Part shown: positions 1 to 8,605 of the stretch, piece by piece
Layout of the letters: each line of letters starts with the position of its first letter
Position numbering within the stretch: position 1 is the first letter of the stretch
Assembly (NCBI GenBank): GCA_934702375.1
Contig: CAKUYE010000017.1
Coordinates: forward strand, 1-45,233
Direction of reading: 5' to 3'
From: an uncultured Bacillota bacterium
GTDB lineage: Bacteria > Bacillota > Dehalobacteriia > UBA7702
Length of the DNA stretch: 45,233 nucleotides
Program-made: the position numbers and the translations under genes
Notes under the pieces: model-generated
What the model was told of the DNA's origin: nothing
The model's database searches: none
What the model saw: only the letters and a program-made list of their open reading frames with translations

Positions 1-117
1 AATTCCGGGAAGCATCCATGATGAAAAACTAATTATTCAGTTCTACCGGCGCTGTCCAGATAATTGGGTACATATCATTGTTTCACGCAGGCGCTTTTTT
101 TTGTATGTGTGTAGGTT
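1..117. other. window edge, no complete gene
   Basis: No gene can be supported here. On the + strand a frame is open from the left edge to a TAA at 30-32, which could be the last few codons of a gene outside the window, but this is too short to judge. A T-run at 98-106 follows a GC-rich half (CAGGCGC) and might be part of a terminator for such a gene. The end of pyrG lies immediately to the right on the - strand. Confidence 0.3.
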
Positions 118-1725
118 TTATTTGTTTTCTGCGATTTCCAGAGCCGCTTGGATAAATCCTTTGAAAAGGGGATGAGCTTTGTTGGGGCGGGATTTGAATT
201 CCGGATGATACTGAACACCGACATAGAAAGGACGGTCGGAAAGCTCAATGGTTTCCACAAGACGGCCGTCGGGAGAAAGACCGGAAAGGGTTAAGCCAGC
301 GTTTTCCAATATTTCCCGATAGGTGTTATTGAATTCGTAACGATGACGGTGTCGTTCAGAAATTTCTCTTGCACCGTAGCATCGTTCCATGGTAGTCCCT
401 TCTTTGATATGACAGGGATAAGCTCCAAGACGAAGGGTACCGCCTTTGTTGATGTCATCGCTTTGGCCGGGCATAAAGTCAATAACTTTGTGTTTTGTGA
501 CTTCGTTGAATTCTCCGGAGTGTGCATCGGCAATACCGGCCACATTCCGTGCATATTCGATTACGGCAATCTGCATTCCAAGGCAGATTCCAAAATAAGG
601 GATACGGTTTTCCCTGGCATACCGGGCAGCTAAAATCATGCCTTCAATACCGCGTTCGCCAAAACCGCCGGGAACGATGATGCCGTCATAGGAGCTAAGA
701 GATTCTTCAAAGTTTGTTTCCGTCAGCTTTTCCGAATCTACCCAATGGATATGGATATCGGCATTCATGGTGTATCCGGCGTGCTGCATGGCTTCGGCTA
801 CGGAGAGATAAGCATCATGAAGCTGGACATATTTGCCGACCAATGCGATATTAACCACTTTTTCCCGGCTCTTAATACGTTCAACCAATTCGATCCATTC
901 GGTAAGATCCGGTTCCGGAGCATCGATCCCAAGCTCTCTGCAAACGACGGAGGAAAAGTTGGCTTTTTCCAGCATTAGCGGTGCTTCGTAAAGATAGGGG
1001 AGGGTGATATTTTCAATGACGCAGTCCGGTTTGACGTTGCAGAAAAGAGAGATCTTCTGGAAGATGGATTCTTCCAAAGGCTCGTCACAACGTAATACGA
1101 TGAGATTGGGATTGATGCCCATGCCCTGAAGCTCTTTTACCGAATGTTGGGTGGGTTTGGATTTATGCTCATCGGAGCCACGCAAAAACGGCACCAGGGT
1201 AACATGAATAAAGAGGCTGTTTTCGCGCCCAACTTCCAAAGATACCTGACGTACCGCTTCTAAAAAAGGCTGAGATTCGATGTCACCGATGGTGCCGCCG
1301 ATTTCGGTAATAACAACATCGGCATCGGTTTCCTTACCGACATGATATACAAAGTTTTTGATTTCGTTGGTGATGTGGGGAATGACCTGTACCGTGGAGC
1401 CAAGGTATTCTCCGCGGCGTTCCTTATTTAGTACATTCCAGTAAACACGTCCTGTGGTGAGATTGGAAAAACGGTTAAGGTTTTCATCAATAAATCGTTC
1501 ATAGTGGCCGAGATCCAGGTCGGTTTCGGCACCGTCCTCAGTTACGTATACTTCACCGTGCTGATAAGGGCTCATAGTGCCGGGGTCTACATTGATATAA
1601 GGATCCAGCTTTTGAGCCGCCACTTTAAGACCTCGGGCTTTTAACAGCCGCCCGAGTGACGCTGCGGTAATGCCCTTGCCAAGACCGGAAACAACGCCTC
1701 CGGTCACAAAAATGTATTTTGTCAT
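118..1725 (-). CDS. pyrG: CTP synthase (glutamine-hydrolysing)
   Basis: Makes CTP from UTP using ATP and glutamine nitrogen, in the cytoplasm. The 535-residue product has the usual family length. The N-terminal synthetase domain opens with TKYIFVTGGVVSGLGKG, and the C-terminal class-I amidotransferase domain (from about residue 290) has the nucleophile elbow GICLGMQ and the His-Glu pair in QYHPEF. The ATG is preceded by a GGAGGG ribosome site, 13 bases after the stop of the ANTAR regulator gene. It therefore looks like the last gene of the leftward glutamine/glutamate operon, which is sensible because it consumes glutamine. No separate promoter was recognised in the short gap, although one inside the upstream gene cannot be excluded. 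Confidence 0.96.
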   Translation of the reverse strand: MTKYIFVTGGVVSGLGKGITAASLGRLLKARGLKVAAQKLDPYINVDPGTMSPYQHGEVYVTEDGAETDLDLGHYERFIDENLNRFSNLTTGRVYWNVLNKERRGEYLGSTVQVIPHITNEIKNFVYHVGKETDADVVITEIGGTIGDIESQPFLEAVRQVSLEVGRENSLFIHVTLVPFLRGSDEHKSKPTQHSVKELQGMGINPNLIVLRCDEPLEESIFQKISLFCNVKPDCVIENITLPYLYEAPLMLEKANFSSVVCRELGIDAPEPDLTEWIELVERIKSREKVVNIALVGKYVQLHDAYLSVAEAMQHAGYTMNADIHIHWVDSEKLTETNFEESLSSYDGIIVPGGFGERGIEGMILAARYARENRIPYFGICLGMQIAVIEYARNVAGIADAHSGEFNEVTKHKVIDFMPGQSDDINKGGTLRLGAYPCHIKEGTTMERCYGAREISERHRHRYEFNNTYREILENAGLTLSGLSPDGRLVETIELSDRPFYVGVQYHPEFKSRPNKAHPLFKGFIQAALEIAENK

Positions 1726-1738
1726 TTTATTCCCTCCG

Positions 1739-2323
1739 TTATTTATATGTGGAAAGTATCTTTTCTGCGATTACACGCCGTGTAACGCACCGATCCATTG
1801 CCTGTTTTTCAATGTAACGGTGCGCTTCTTTTTCGCTCATTTTCAATTCTTCAATCAGCAACCATTTCGCCCGGTTTACGATGCGGATTTCTTCCATTTT
1901 TTCTTCAATGGATGCGGTTTTCTGCTCCATACGTCGGAGCCTTTCCCGTGTGCCGCAGAGGAGCTGAAGTGATTGCGTAATAATCAGTGAAGAGGTCGGC
2001 TTTGATATCACCAGTACACCGTAGGGAGATACCCTACCGTTGATATCGGGAAAATGTTCTGCTTTTACCAGTAACAAAACGCCGGTGCCGGTACTGTTGC
2101 AAATATCAAGGGCCAATCTTGTACCGAATTCATCGGTCAAGGGAGTGTTGATGATGGCAATGTCAAATTGATTTTCCAGTAAGTTGCGTCTTGCGCTTCC
2201 TTCATCGGTTGCAACGGTGATCGGATAATAGCGGTTTTCAGGAAGCAATCCCAGCAAAGAGCTGTTGAATTTTGCAGATGATGATACCAGAAGTACACTA
2301 TAACAGTGCTCTGTCAGATCCAT
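1739..2323 (-). CDS. ANTAR-domain RNA-binding antiterminator with degenerate receiver domain
   Basis: A 194-residue protein with two parts. Residues about 1-120 resemble a response-regulator receiver fold. Residues about 135-190 form the helical ANTAR RNA-binding domain (IEEKMEEIRIVNRAKWLL, then the amphipathic run ending in AEKIL). The position that normally carries the phosphoacceptor Asp reads Asn (FDIAIINTPL), so control by phosphorylation is doubtful; as in other pseudo-receiver ANTAR proteins, a ligand or partner protein may gate it. The gene sits between glnA and pyrG with its own GGAGGG site. ANTAR proteins of the NasT/EutV group bind paired hexaloop hairpins in mRNA leaders and prevent termination. 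Such hairpins occur in both nitrogen leaders of this window (8606-8680 and 8985-9135), so they are its likely targets, including its own operon. Confidence 0.85.
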   Translation of the reverse strand: MDLTEHCYSVLLVSSSAKFNSSLLGLLPENRYYPITVATDEGSARRNLLENQFDIAIINTPLTDEFGTRLALDICNSTGTGVLLLVKAEHFPDINGRVSPYGVLVISKPTSSLIITQSLQLLCGTRERLRRMEQKTASIEEKMEEIRIVNRAKWLLIEELKMSEKEAHRYIEKQAMDRCVTRRVIAEKILSTYK

Positions 2324-2359
2324 GTGCTTCCCTCCTTATCAAAAGTATCCTCTAGCTTT

Positions 2360-3568
2360 TTAACGGGTATAATGAGCTATAATGGTATCCGGCAGGTGAG
2401 CGGCAATAAAGGTACTTTTTTGTGCCAGCATTTTTGCCTGATCCAGACTTTCTGGTAAAGATTTGAATTTGTCCGTAACTTCCGGTGGTGCGGTATAAAG
2501 GTTGATATCCGCAGCTTCCGGTAACACTGCATTGGTTGCGATCCCATCGAGACCGGCCTGAATCAACAGGCTGAAGGCAAGATAGGGATTGCAAAGGGGA
2601 TCGGGGGAGCGCAGCTCTGCCCGGCGGTATTCACCCTTTGCCGCAGGAATACGAATCAGCTGAGAGCGATTTTCTCCGGACCATGAAATATACCGAGGTG
2701 CTTTGCTGCAGCCAAATCGACGGTAAGACTCTTCTGTGGTGTTCAGGAAGAGGGTGATCTCTGCGATATGATTTAAGATCCCTGCAATGACCTTTTCCAT
2801 GATGTCCTGACCGCTGTTTGTTTTGGCGGAAAAATTGATGTGCATTCCGTTTCCGGCCAGGTCAACAAGGGGTTTGGGCGAAAAATCGCTGTAAAGCCCA
2901 TTTCTGGCAGCAATGGTATTCACGACGGAACGGAAGGTTATGGCATTATCTGCCGCAGCAAGGGGATCGGAATAGCGAAAGTCAATTTCATTCTGTCCCG
3001 GTCCTTCCTCATGGTGAGAGCTTTCCGGGCGTATCCCCATTTGCTCCAGAGTCAGACAGATTTCACGCCGTACATTTTCGCCTTTATCTTCCGGAGCAAT
3101 ATCCATATAACCGGCATTGTCGTAAGGAATTTTCGTGGGTTCTCCGTTTTCGTCCTGTTTGAATAGATAAAATTCCATTTCGGAACCGAAGGCAAAGGAT
3201 ACGCCTTTGCTTTGAGCTTCGGCAACGGTATTTTTCAATACAAATCTTGTATCCGCCTCGAAGGGGGTTCCGTCGGGGTAAGTGATATTGCAGAACATTC
3301 GAACGACTTTGCCGTGTTCCGGCCGCCAGGGAAGTCGGGACAGCGTAGAAGGATCCGGATGAAGCATCAGATCCGAATGTACATCACCGCCAAAGCCGGC
3401 AATGGCCGAGGCATCAATAACGATCCCGTATTTGAAAGCCCGCTCCAGCTCCTGAGGCATAATGGAAATATTCTTCTGCCTGCCGTAAATGTCGCAAAAT
3501 GCCATACGGATAAATTTTACATCTTCTTCCTCGACATATTGCATGATTTCTTCATTGGAATACTTCAA
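2360..3568 (-). CDS. glnA: glutamine synthetase, type I, short form
   Basis: Condenses ammonium and glutamate to glutamine with ATP. Recognisable motifs in order: FAFGSEMEFYLF (metal-binding Glu), EEGPGQNEIDFRY, NGMHINFS (catalytic His region), NRSQLIRIPA and RAELRSPDPLCNPYLAFSLL (Arg/Glu active-site block). The protein is 402 residues, noticeably shorter than the usual 440-470 for GlnA. The missing part is at the C terminus, after the conserved core, so the region that carries the adenylylation Tyr and C-terminal contacts in longer enzymes is reduced. The likely start is TTG, with an AAGGCGG-like site about 10 bases upstream; the next in-frame ATG has a weaker site. It lies 24 bases after the GXGXG-domain gene, which suggests a GS-GOGAT operon. 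Confidence 0.9.
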   Translation of the reverse strand: MKYSNEEIMQYVEEEDVKFIRMAFCDIYGRQKNISIMPQELERAFKYGIVIDASAIAGFGGDVHSDLMLHPDPSTLSRLPWRPEHGKVVRMFCNITYPDGTPFEADTRFVLKNTVAEAQSKGVSFAFGSEMEFYLFKQDENGEPTKIPYDNAGYMDIAPEDKGENVRREICLTLEQMGIRPESSHHEEGPGQNEIDFRYSDPLAAADNAITFRSVVNTIAARNGLYSDFSPKPLVDLAGNGMHINFSAKTNSGQDIMEKVIAGILNHIAEITLFLNTTEESYRRFGCSKAPRYISWSGENRSQLIRIPAAKGEYRRAELRSPDPLCNPYLAFSLLIQAGLDGIATNAVLPEAADINLYTAPPEVTDKFKSLPESLDQAKMLAQKSTFIAAHLPDTIIAHYTR

Positions 3569-3592
3569 CTGATCGTCCCGCCTTTCTTTCGG

Positions 3593-4312
3593 TTAATTTG
3601 TTACATACATCTGCTTATAGGGGTTTTTGCTGTCGGGAGTGACTACGGTATAGTTTTCTTTCAGCATTGTGCTGACGTCATAACCAAACAGCTTGCAGAA
3701 TTTTTCGATATAGGGTTTGATTTCTGCCATATCTGTTTCATTGGCAACATGGGTTGTTGTCTGGTTGGGGAAACGGATTGCCGAGGTGTCGCCCCGGAGA
3801 AACATTTTTCCGCCGTGCATTCCGGTGCAGGGGAAATTACTTACGATCGGCTTTCCGTCTTTGTGAAGGCCAAGAACGATGATTAATCCGCCGGCCTGGT
3901 ATTCTCCCAGGAAGCTGCCGCTTCTGCCGCCGATAACGATAATGGGTTTTGCTTCTTTATATTCCTTCATATGGATGCCGGCGCGATAACCGGCATTTCC
4001 TTTAATATAGATTTCACCGCCGCGCATAGCGTAGCCTGCGGCGTCACCAATGTTGCCGTGAATAACAATGCTGCCGTTATTCATGGTATCGCCTACGGCA
4101 TCCTGGGCATTGCCCTTTACGGTGATATTGGCACCGCTGAGATAGGCGCCTAAAGCATTGCCGGGAATACCTTCGATAACAATATCTTTGTTACTCATGC
4201 CTGCGGCAATAAAGCGTTGGCCGATACAGCCTTTAATGGTGCAATCTTTATCGGATTCCCGAATCTTTTGATTCAATTCGGAGTAATTGAGATGATTGGC
4301 TTCTATAAGCAT
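3593..4312 (-). CDS. glutamate synthase GXGXG-domain subunit
   Basis: A 239-residue free-standing version of the C-terminal beta-helix (GXGXG) domain of the glutamate synthase large subunit. The repeated glycine pattern is plain in the middle of the protein (GNAQDAVGDTMNNGSIVIHG, GNIGDAAGYAMRGG, GNAGYRAGIHM). In the full-length enzyme this domain packs against the synthase and amidotransferase domains and helps form the ammonia tunnel. In archaea and several anaerobic bacteria the three domains are separate proteins. It is 4 bases from the end of the FAD-reductase gene, inside the operon. The last ~60 residues fall outside the glycine repeats and have no motif I can assign. Confidence 0.9.
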   Translation of the reverse strand: MLIEANHLNYSELNQKIRESDKDCTIKGCIGQRFIAAGMSNKDIVIEGIPGNALGAYLSGANITVKGNAQDAVGDTMNNGSIVIHGNIGDAAGYAMRGGEIYIKGNAGYRAGIHMKEYKEAKPIIVIGGRSGSFLGEYQAGGLIIVLGLHKDGKPIVSNFPCTGMHGGKMFLRGDTSAIRFPNQTTTHVANETDMAEIKPYIEKFCKLFGYDVSTMLKENYTVVTPDSKNPYKQMYVTN

Positions 4313-4316
4313 AATA

Positions 4317-5555
4317 TTATATCACACCTCCCAAGATTTTTCTACGGTATTCCGGTGCAAAAGCAAATAAATTAGGGATTTTTTTCAGATCATCAAAATC
4401 AACGCTGTCCAGAGGGATCTTATTGCGAATCATATTGGTATAGATCCCGGCTCGTTCCACTTCGCCGATAAGGATAAAGCCCGTAAGCTTTCCGTCTTTG
4501 GTAAAGAGCTTTTTGATATGGTCTTTATCGGCTTCTTCGTAGGTTGCTCCTTCCCTGGTACTGGTACCGGCGGTGAGGGTATGAAGTCCGAAAAAGCCAA
4601 TGGCATTCATGGGAATGGCGTTGGCAAATTTTTCGGTGCCACCGGCCATATTTACTCCGGCGCAATAGCCTTGTAAATAAGCATTGGGCATCAGTGCCAT
4701 TACCTTTACGGTATCATCGGAAATATCTTTACTTTCGGTGCAGTCGCCGGCGGCGTAAATGTGCTCAACAGAGGTTTTCATGGCATCATCTACGGTGATG
4801 CCTCGATTACAGCTGCCGCCGATTTCTTTGATAAGCTCGTTGTTGGCTTTGCTCCCAACGGCAAAAACAACAGCGTCAAAATCTATGGTGTTGCCCCTTT
4901 TCAGGGTCGCGGTATTCTCTTTGAAACTCGTAACGGAGTCGTTTAAGAAAAACCGGATGCCATAGCTTTCCAAATGCTTTTGTACCATTGCGGCACTGTC
5001 TACATCTAAAATACTGGATAAGATGCCATCGGCAAGATCGCATACGGTGATTTGAGAAACTTTGTTATAAAGTCCTTCGGCACATTTTAAGCCGATCAAA
5101 CCGGCACCGAGAATCAAAACTTTGCTTTCCTTGGTCAAAGCTTTTTCCAGGGCCAAAGCATCGTCCAAGGTGGTGAAAGTAAATTTATTTTTAATAGCAT
5201 CTGCACCTGGAATCTTCGGGATGACCGGAGTGGAACCGGTGGCCAGACAAAGTTCATCGTAAGCGATGGATTTTTTATCGTTCAACAGAACTTTCTTTTC
5301 TTTGCGGTCAATGGCTTTCGCGGTTTTTTCGTATAAAACAGTGCAGCCGTTTTTTTCGTAAAAATCATCCGGGCGATATTTCATCCGCTCTGTGTCGGTT
5401 TTTCCTTCCAAATAATAAGAGATCAGCGGGCGACAATAAACATGGTGTTTTTCTGTGGAAACGATAGTGATCGGGGCGTTTTTGTCAATGCTGCGAATCC
5501 CTTCCGCACAGCCGATGGCGGCGGTACCGTTACCGATAATAACATATTTTTTCAT
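4317..5555 (-). CDS. FAD/NAD(P)-dependent oxidoreductase, probable glutamate synthase electron-transfer subunit
   Basis: A 412-residue pyridine-nucleotide-disulphide-type reductase of the nitrite-reductase/rubredoxin-reductase group. It has an N-terminal FAD Rossmann motif (GNGTAAIGCAEG), a central NAD(P) motif (LILGAGLIGLKCAEGL, about residue 145) and the second FAD motif IYAAGDCTESKD (about residue 270). No redox CxxxxC pair of thioredoxin-reductase type is visible. The start codon overlaps the ferredoxin gene stop (ATGA), so the two are translationally coupled. By position it replaces GltD: it probably passes electrons from NAD(P)H through the adjacent ferredoxin to the FMN synthase subunit. 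The electron donor is inferred, not shown. Confidence 0.85.
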   Translation of the reverse strand: MKKYVIIGNGTAAIGCAEGIRSIDKNAPITIVSTEKHHVYCRPLISYYLEGKTDTERMKYRPDDFYEKNGCTVLYEKTAKAIDRKEKKVLLNDKKSIAYDELCLATGSTPVIPKIPGADAIKNKFTFTTLDDALALEKALTKESKVLILGAGLIGLKCAEGLYNKVSQITVCDLADGILSSILDVDSAAMVQKHLESYGIRFFLNDSVTSFKENTATLKRGNTIDFDAVVFAVGSKANNELIKEIGGSCNRGITVDDAMKTSVEHIYAAGDCTESKDISDDTVKVMALMPNAYLQGYCAGVNMAGGTEKFANAIPMNAIGFFGLHTLTAGTSTREGATYEEADKDHIKKLFTKDGKLTGFILIGEVERAGIYTNMIRNKIPLDSVDFDDLKKIPNLFAFAPEYRRKILGGVI

Positions 5556-5989
5556 TGTTCACACCTCTCTTCAAATACGATGGCTCTGTTGGGGCAACCG
5601 GTAACACAGGCCGGTATCCCTGCTGTATTTTTCAAGCATAACTCACATTTTTGTGCCGCTCCGTTTTCTCCTTCGGCGATGGCGCCGTAGGGGCACACCA
5701 GAACACAGGTCAGGCAGCCTACGCATTTTTCATTGTCAATACACACGGTGCCGTCTTTGATGGACAATGCTCCGGAAATGCAGCTTTTTACACAAAGAGG
5801 GTCGGTACAGTGGCGGCAGGATACCGCATAGTTTACGGTCTCATTGCCTTCCACGTGAATATTGGGATAGATCGTTTTGTTCTTCAGGGCTTTTACCATA
5901 TCCTTCAGGCCGGAATTGGCAAAAGCGCAGTTATATTCGCATAAATGGCAGCCGATGCACCATTTTTCATTAACGTATACTCTTTTCAT
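5552..5989 (-). CDS. multi-cluster 4Fe-4S ferredoxin, glutamate synthase-associated
   Basis: A 145-residue electron carrier of the HycB/CooF/DmsB-like type. Cysteine groups occur in order: CIGCHLCEYNC (residue 11 on), CRHCTDPLCVKSC (about 58), CVGCLTCVLVC (about 88), and CELC with CVTGCP near the end. This spacing suggests up to four [4Fe-4S] clusters. ATGA-type overlaps exist on both sides, with the synthase gene upstream and the FAD reductase downstream, so the three products are probably made in fixed ratio and act as a complex. Its role as wire between the FAD reductase and the FMN/3Fe-4S synthase subunit is inferred from this arrangement. Confidence 0.88.
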   Translation of the reverse strand: MKRVYVNEKWCIGCHLCEYNCAFANSGLKDMVKALKNKTIYPNIHVEGNETVNYAVSCRHCTDPLCVKSCISGALSIKDGTVCIDNEKCVGCLTCVLVCPYGAIAEGENGAAQKCELCLKNTAGIPACVTGCPNRAIVFEERCEQ

Positions 5990-7491
5990 TCGCCTGCGTG
6001 TGAGATACCGAGAATCTCAAGCTCCTTTTCCGTGAGATTAACACCGCGCAGCATCAGTCGGTTCCCGCGCAATGCTTCGATGGAATTGATCCCCATGCCG
6101 CCCATGAGTTCTTTGATCTCGTGGTTCCATGCGGTCATTAAATTTACAAGGCGTTCTTTCCCGATCTCGGGATTGAGACGTTTTACAAGCTCCGGCCGTT
6201 GGGTTGCGATACCCCAGTTGCATTTGCCGCTTTGGCAAGTACGGCAAAGGTGGCAGCCCAGTGCCAAGAGCGCTGCAGTACCAATGTAACAGGCATCTGC
6301 TCCCAGAGCGATGGCCTTTACGACGTCGGCAGCCGAACGAATACTGCCGCTGACTACGAGGGATACATTATTGCGAATCCCTTCGTCCCGGAGTCGTTGG
6401 TCTACGGCAGCCAACGCTAATTCGATGGGGATACCTACATTATCTCTGATTCTGGTGGGGGCAGCACCGGTACCGCCGCGGAAGCCGTCGATGGCGATGA
6501 TATCGGCACCACTCCTGGCGATCCCACTGGCAATGGCGGCGATGTTATGCACCGCAGCAACTTTTACGATAACGGGTTTTTTGTGCTCTGTTGCTTCTTT
6601 TAAAGAATATACCAACTGTCGAAGATCTTCGATGGAATAAATATCATGGTGAGGGGCAGGGGAAATGGCGTCGGATCCTTCGGGAATCATTCTTGTGCGG
6701 GAAACATCGCCGACAATTTTGGCACCGGGGAGGTGGCCGCCGATCCCGGGCTTGGCACCTTGTCCCATTTTGATTTCAATGGCAGCACCGGCATTGAGGT
6801 ATTCTTCGTGTACGCCGAAACGACCGGATGCAACCTGTACAACGGTATTTTCACCGTAGCAGTAAAAATCCTCGTGAAGACCACCTTCACCGGTGTTATA
6901 GAGAATGCCGATTTCTTTGGCGGCTTTTGCCAAACTTTCGTGGGCATTGTAGCTGATGGAACCGTAGCTCATTGCCGAAAACATGACCGGCATGGAAAGC
7001 TCAATTTGAGGCGGCAAATCGGTAATGATGTTCCCGTTTTCATCTCTTTCGATTTGAGAAGGTTTTTTGCCGAGAAATACTTTGGTTTCCATAGGCTCTC
7101 TCAAGGGGTCAATGGAAGGATTGGTTACCTGAGAAGCATTGATGAAGATTTTGTCCCAATAAACCGTTAACGGAGAGGGGCTGCCCATAGAGGAAAGAAG
7201 AACACCGCCGCTGGAAGCCTGTTTGTAAATTTCTTTAATGGTATCCGATTTCCAGTTGGCATTTTCTCGGAAGGTACATTCATTTTTCACAATTTTAAGG
7301 GCATGAGTCGGACATAAAGAAACGCAACGCTGGCAGTCAACGCATTTCGATTCATCGCTGATAATAACGTTGGATTCTTCGTCGTAGGTATGTACTTCAT
7401 TTGCACATTGACGGACGCATACCCGGCAGTTGATGCAGCGTGCATGATTACGCTGGACTTCAAATTCGGGAGTGATATAGGAAATACCCAT
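5986..7491 (-). CDS. glutamate synthase, FMN-binding synthase subunit with N-terminal ferredoxin domain
   Basis: The catalytic reductive-amination subunit, converting 2-oxoglutarate plus ammonia to glutamate on FMN. Residues about 15-75 form a two-cluster ferredoxin domain (CINCRVCVRQC, CVDCQRCVSLC). The rest is the TIM-barrel FMN domain, with MGQGAKPGIGGHLPG, IAIDGFRGGTGAAPTRIRD and the 3Fe-4S cysteines in CHLCRTCQSGKCNWG. The ATG at 7491 overlaps the stop of the upstream glutaminase gene (TGATG); a TTG three bases further up is less likely. The product is 501 residues, the usual size for the archaeal-type split GltB. Fusion of ferredoxin domains to the synthase supports a ferredoxin-relay enzyme rather than classical GltBD. 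Confidence 0.93.
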   Translation of the reverse strand: MGISYITPEFEVQRNHARCINCRVCVRQCANEVHTYDEESNVIISDESKCVDCQRCVSLCPTHALKIVKNECTFRENANWKSDTIKEIYKQASSGGVLLSSMGSPSPLTVYWDKIFINASQVTNPSIDPLREPMETKVFLGKKPSQIERDENGNIITDLPPQIELSMPVMFSAMSYGSISYNAHESLAKAAKEIGILYNTGEGGLHEDFYCYGENTVVQVASGRFGVHEEYLNAGAAIEIKMGQGAKPGIGGHLPGAKIVGDVSRTRMIPEGSDAISPAPHHDIYSIEDLRQLVYSLKEATEHKKPVIVKVAAVHNIAAIASGIARSGADIIAIDGFRGGTGAAPTRIRDNVGIPIELALAAVDQRLRDEGIRNNVSLVVSGSIRSAADVVKAIALGADACYIGTAALLALGCHLCRTCQSGKCNWGIATQRPELVKRLNPEIGKERLVNLMTAWNHEIKELMGGMGINSIEALRGNRLMLRGVNLTEKELEILGISHAGE

Positions 7492-8582
7492 CAATACGCA
7501 CCTTCTTTCACTTTGATGATCACCGGTTCGCCGCCGGCGGGAGCATAGATATTTTCAGCGTCGGGTTCCATAACCCGGATCGCTGCTTCTTCACTGGAAA
7601 TAAAAACTTTATCGTCTTTTTCTGCAACAACCATAGAACGGAGCTTCAGGCGGTCATTGAGGGCCATCATCCCACCATTGAACCCAAGTACAATGGAGAA
7701 GGGGCCGGTAATCAGCAAGCTGGGGAAAATGGTTCGTAAATAGGAAAGGCGCTTTGCCTTATCCATTTCCTGAGCTGCAATGGTGCTCCAGAAAGGAGCT
7801 GCAATAACCGATGCCGTTTCCTCTAAGGTCAGTTTTTGGCGGCGCAGGAGGTAATCGGCAATATAGGTGATGACCTCGGTATCTGTTTGCAGAGTACATT
7901 TGTAGCCGAACATTTCAATGAAACGACGGTTTGCATCGTAGGAAGAGATTTCTCCGTTATGTACAATAGAATAATCCAGAAGCACAAAGGGGTGTGCTCC
8001 GCCCCACCAGCCCGGGGTATTGGTGGGATAACGGCCATGGGCGGTCCAGGAATACCCTTCGTATTCGTCAAGGCGATAAAAGCGTCCGACATCTTCCGGG
8101 AAGCCGACTGCTTTAAAGGCTCCCATATTTTTGCCGCTGGAGAAAACGTAAGCACCGTCGAGATTCATATTGATATTCATGACGGTACGGGCAACGAATT
8201 CCTTTTCATCAAGCTGAAGCCGGGATAACACCGAGGCGAGGGGAGTAATAAAATAACGCCAAATCAAAGGAATATCGGTGATTTCGGGGATCTTTCTGAC
8301 CGGGATATTTTCGGAGCGGACGATCTCAAAGCCTTCTTTTAAGAGTCTTTCACATCTTAATCTGGCGTCATTGCTGTCATAGAAGATGTGAAAAGCATAA
8401 AAATCTTTATACTCGGGGTAAATGCCATACGCGGCAAAACCACCGCCGAGACCGTTGGACCGATCGTGCATGGTGACCATGCTTTCCATAATTTTTTCGC
8501 CTGTCATTTTATTTCCGTCTCTGGAGATAACGGCGGATATTGCGCATCCGGACGGAATACGGACTTGACCTTCTAATTTCAT
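7491..8582 (-). CDS. glutamate synthase glutamine amidotransferase (class II) subunit
   Basis: First gene of the leftward operon. A 363-residue class-II (Ntn) amidotransferase domain that releases ammonia from glutamine for the synthase subunit. After a short propeptide, Cys13 (PSGCAIS) would become the N-terminal nucleophile. The glutamine-site motifs AHGRYPTNTPG, HNGEIS and QTDTEV are present. The sequence corresponds to the first domain of full-length GltB. Its ATG follows an AGAAAGGA site. The roughly 100-nt 5' leader holds a terminator and hexaloop hairpins (see 8606-8680), so expression of the whole operon is probably set by antitermination. Confidence 0.92.
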   Translation of the reverse strand: MKLEGQVRIPSGCAISAVISRDGNKMTGEKIMESMVTMHDRSNGLGGGFAAYGIYPEYKDFYAFHIFYDSNDARLRCERLLKEGFEIVRSENIPVRKIPEITDIPLIWRYFITPLASVLSRLQLDEKEFVARTVMNINMNLDGAYVFSSGKNMGAFKAVGFPEDVGRFYRLDEYEGYSWTAHGRYPTNTPGWWGGAHPFVLLDYSIVHNGEISSYDANRRFIEMFGYKCTLQTDTEVITYIADYLLRRQKLTLEETASVIAAPFWSTIAAQEMDKAKRLSYLRTIFPSLLITGPFSIVLGFNGGMMALNDRLKLRSMVVAEKDDKVFISSEEAAIRVMEPDAENIYAPAGGEPVIIKVKEGAY

Positions 8583-8605
8583 TCCATTCGTCCTTTCTCT
8601 TTACA

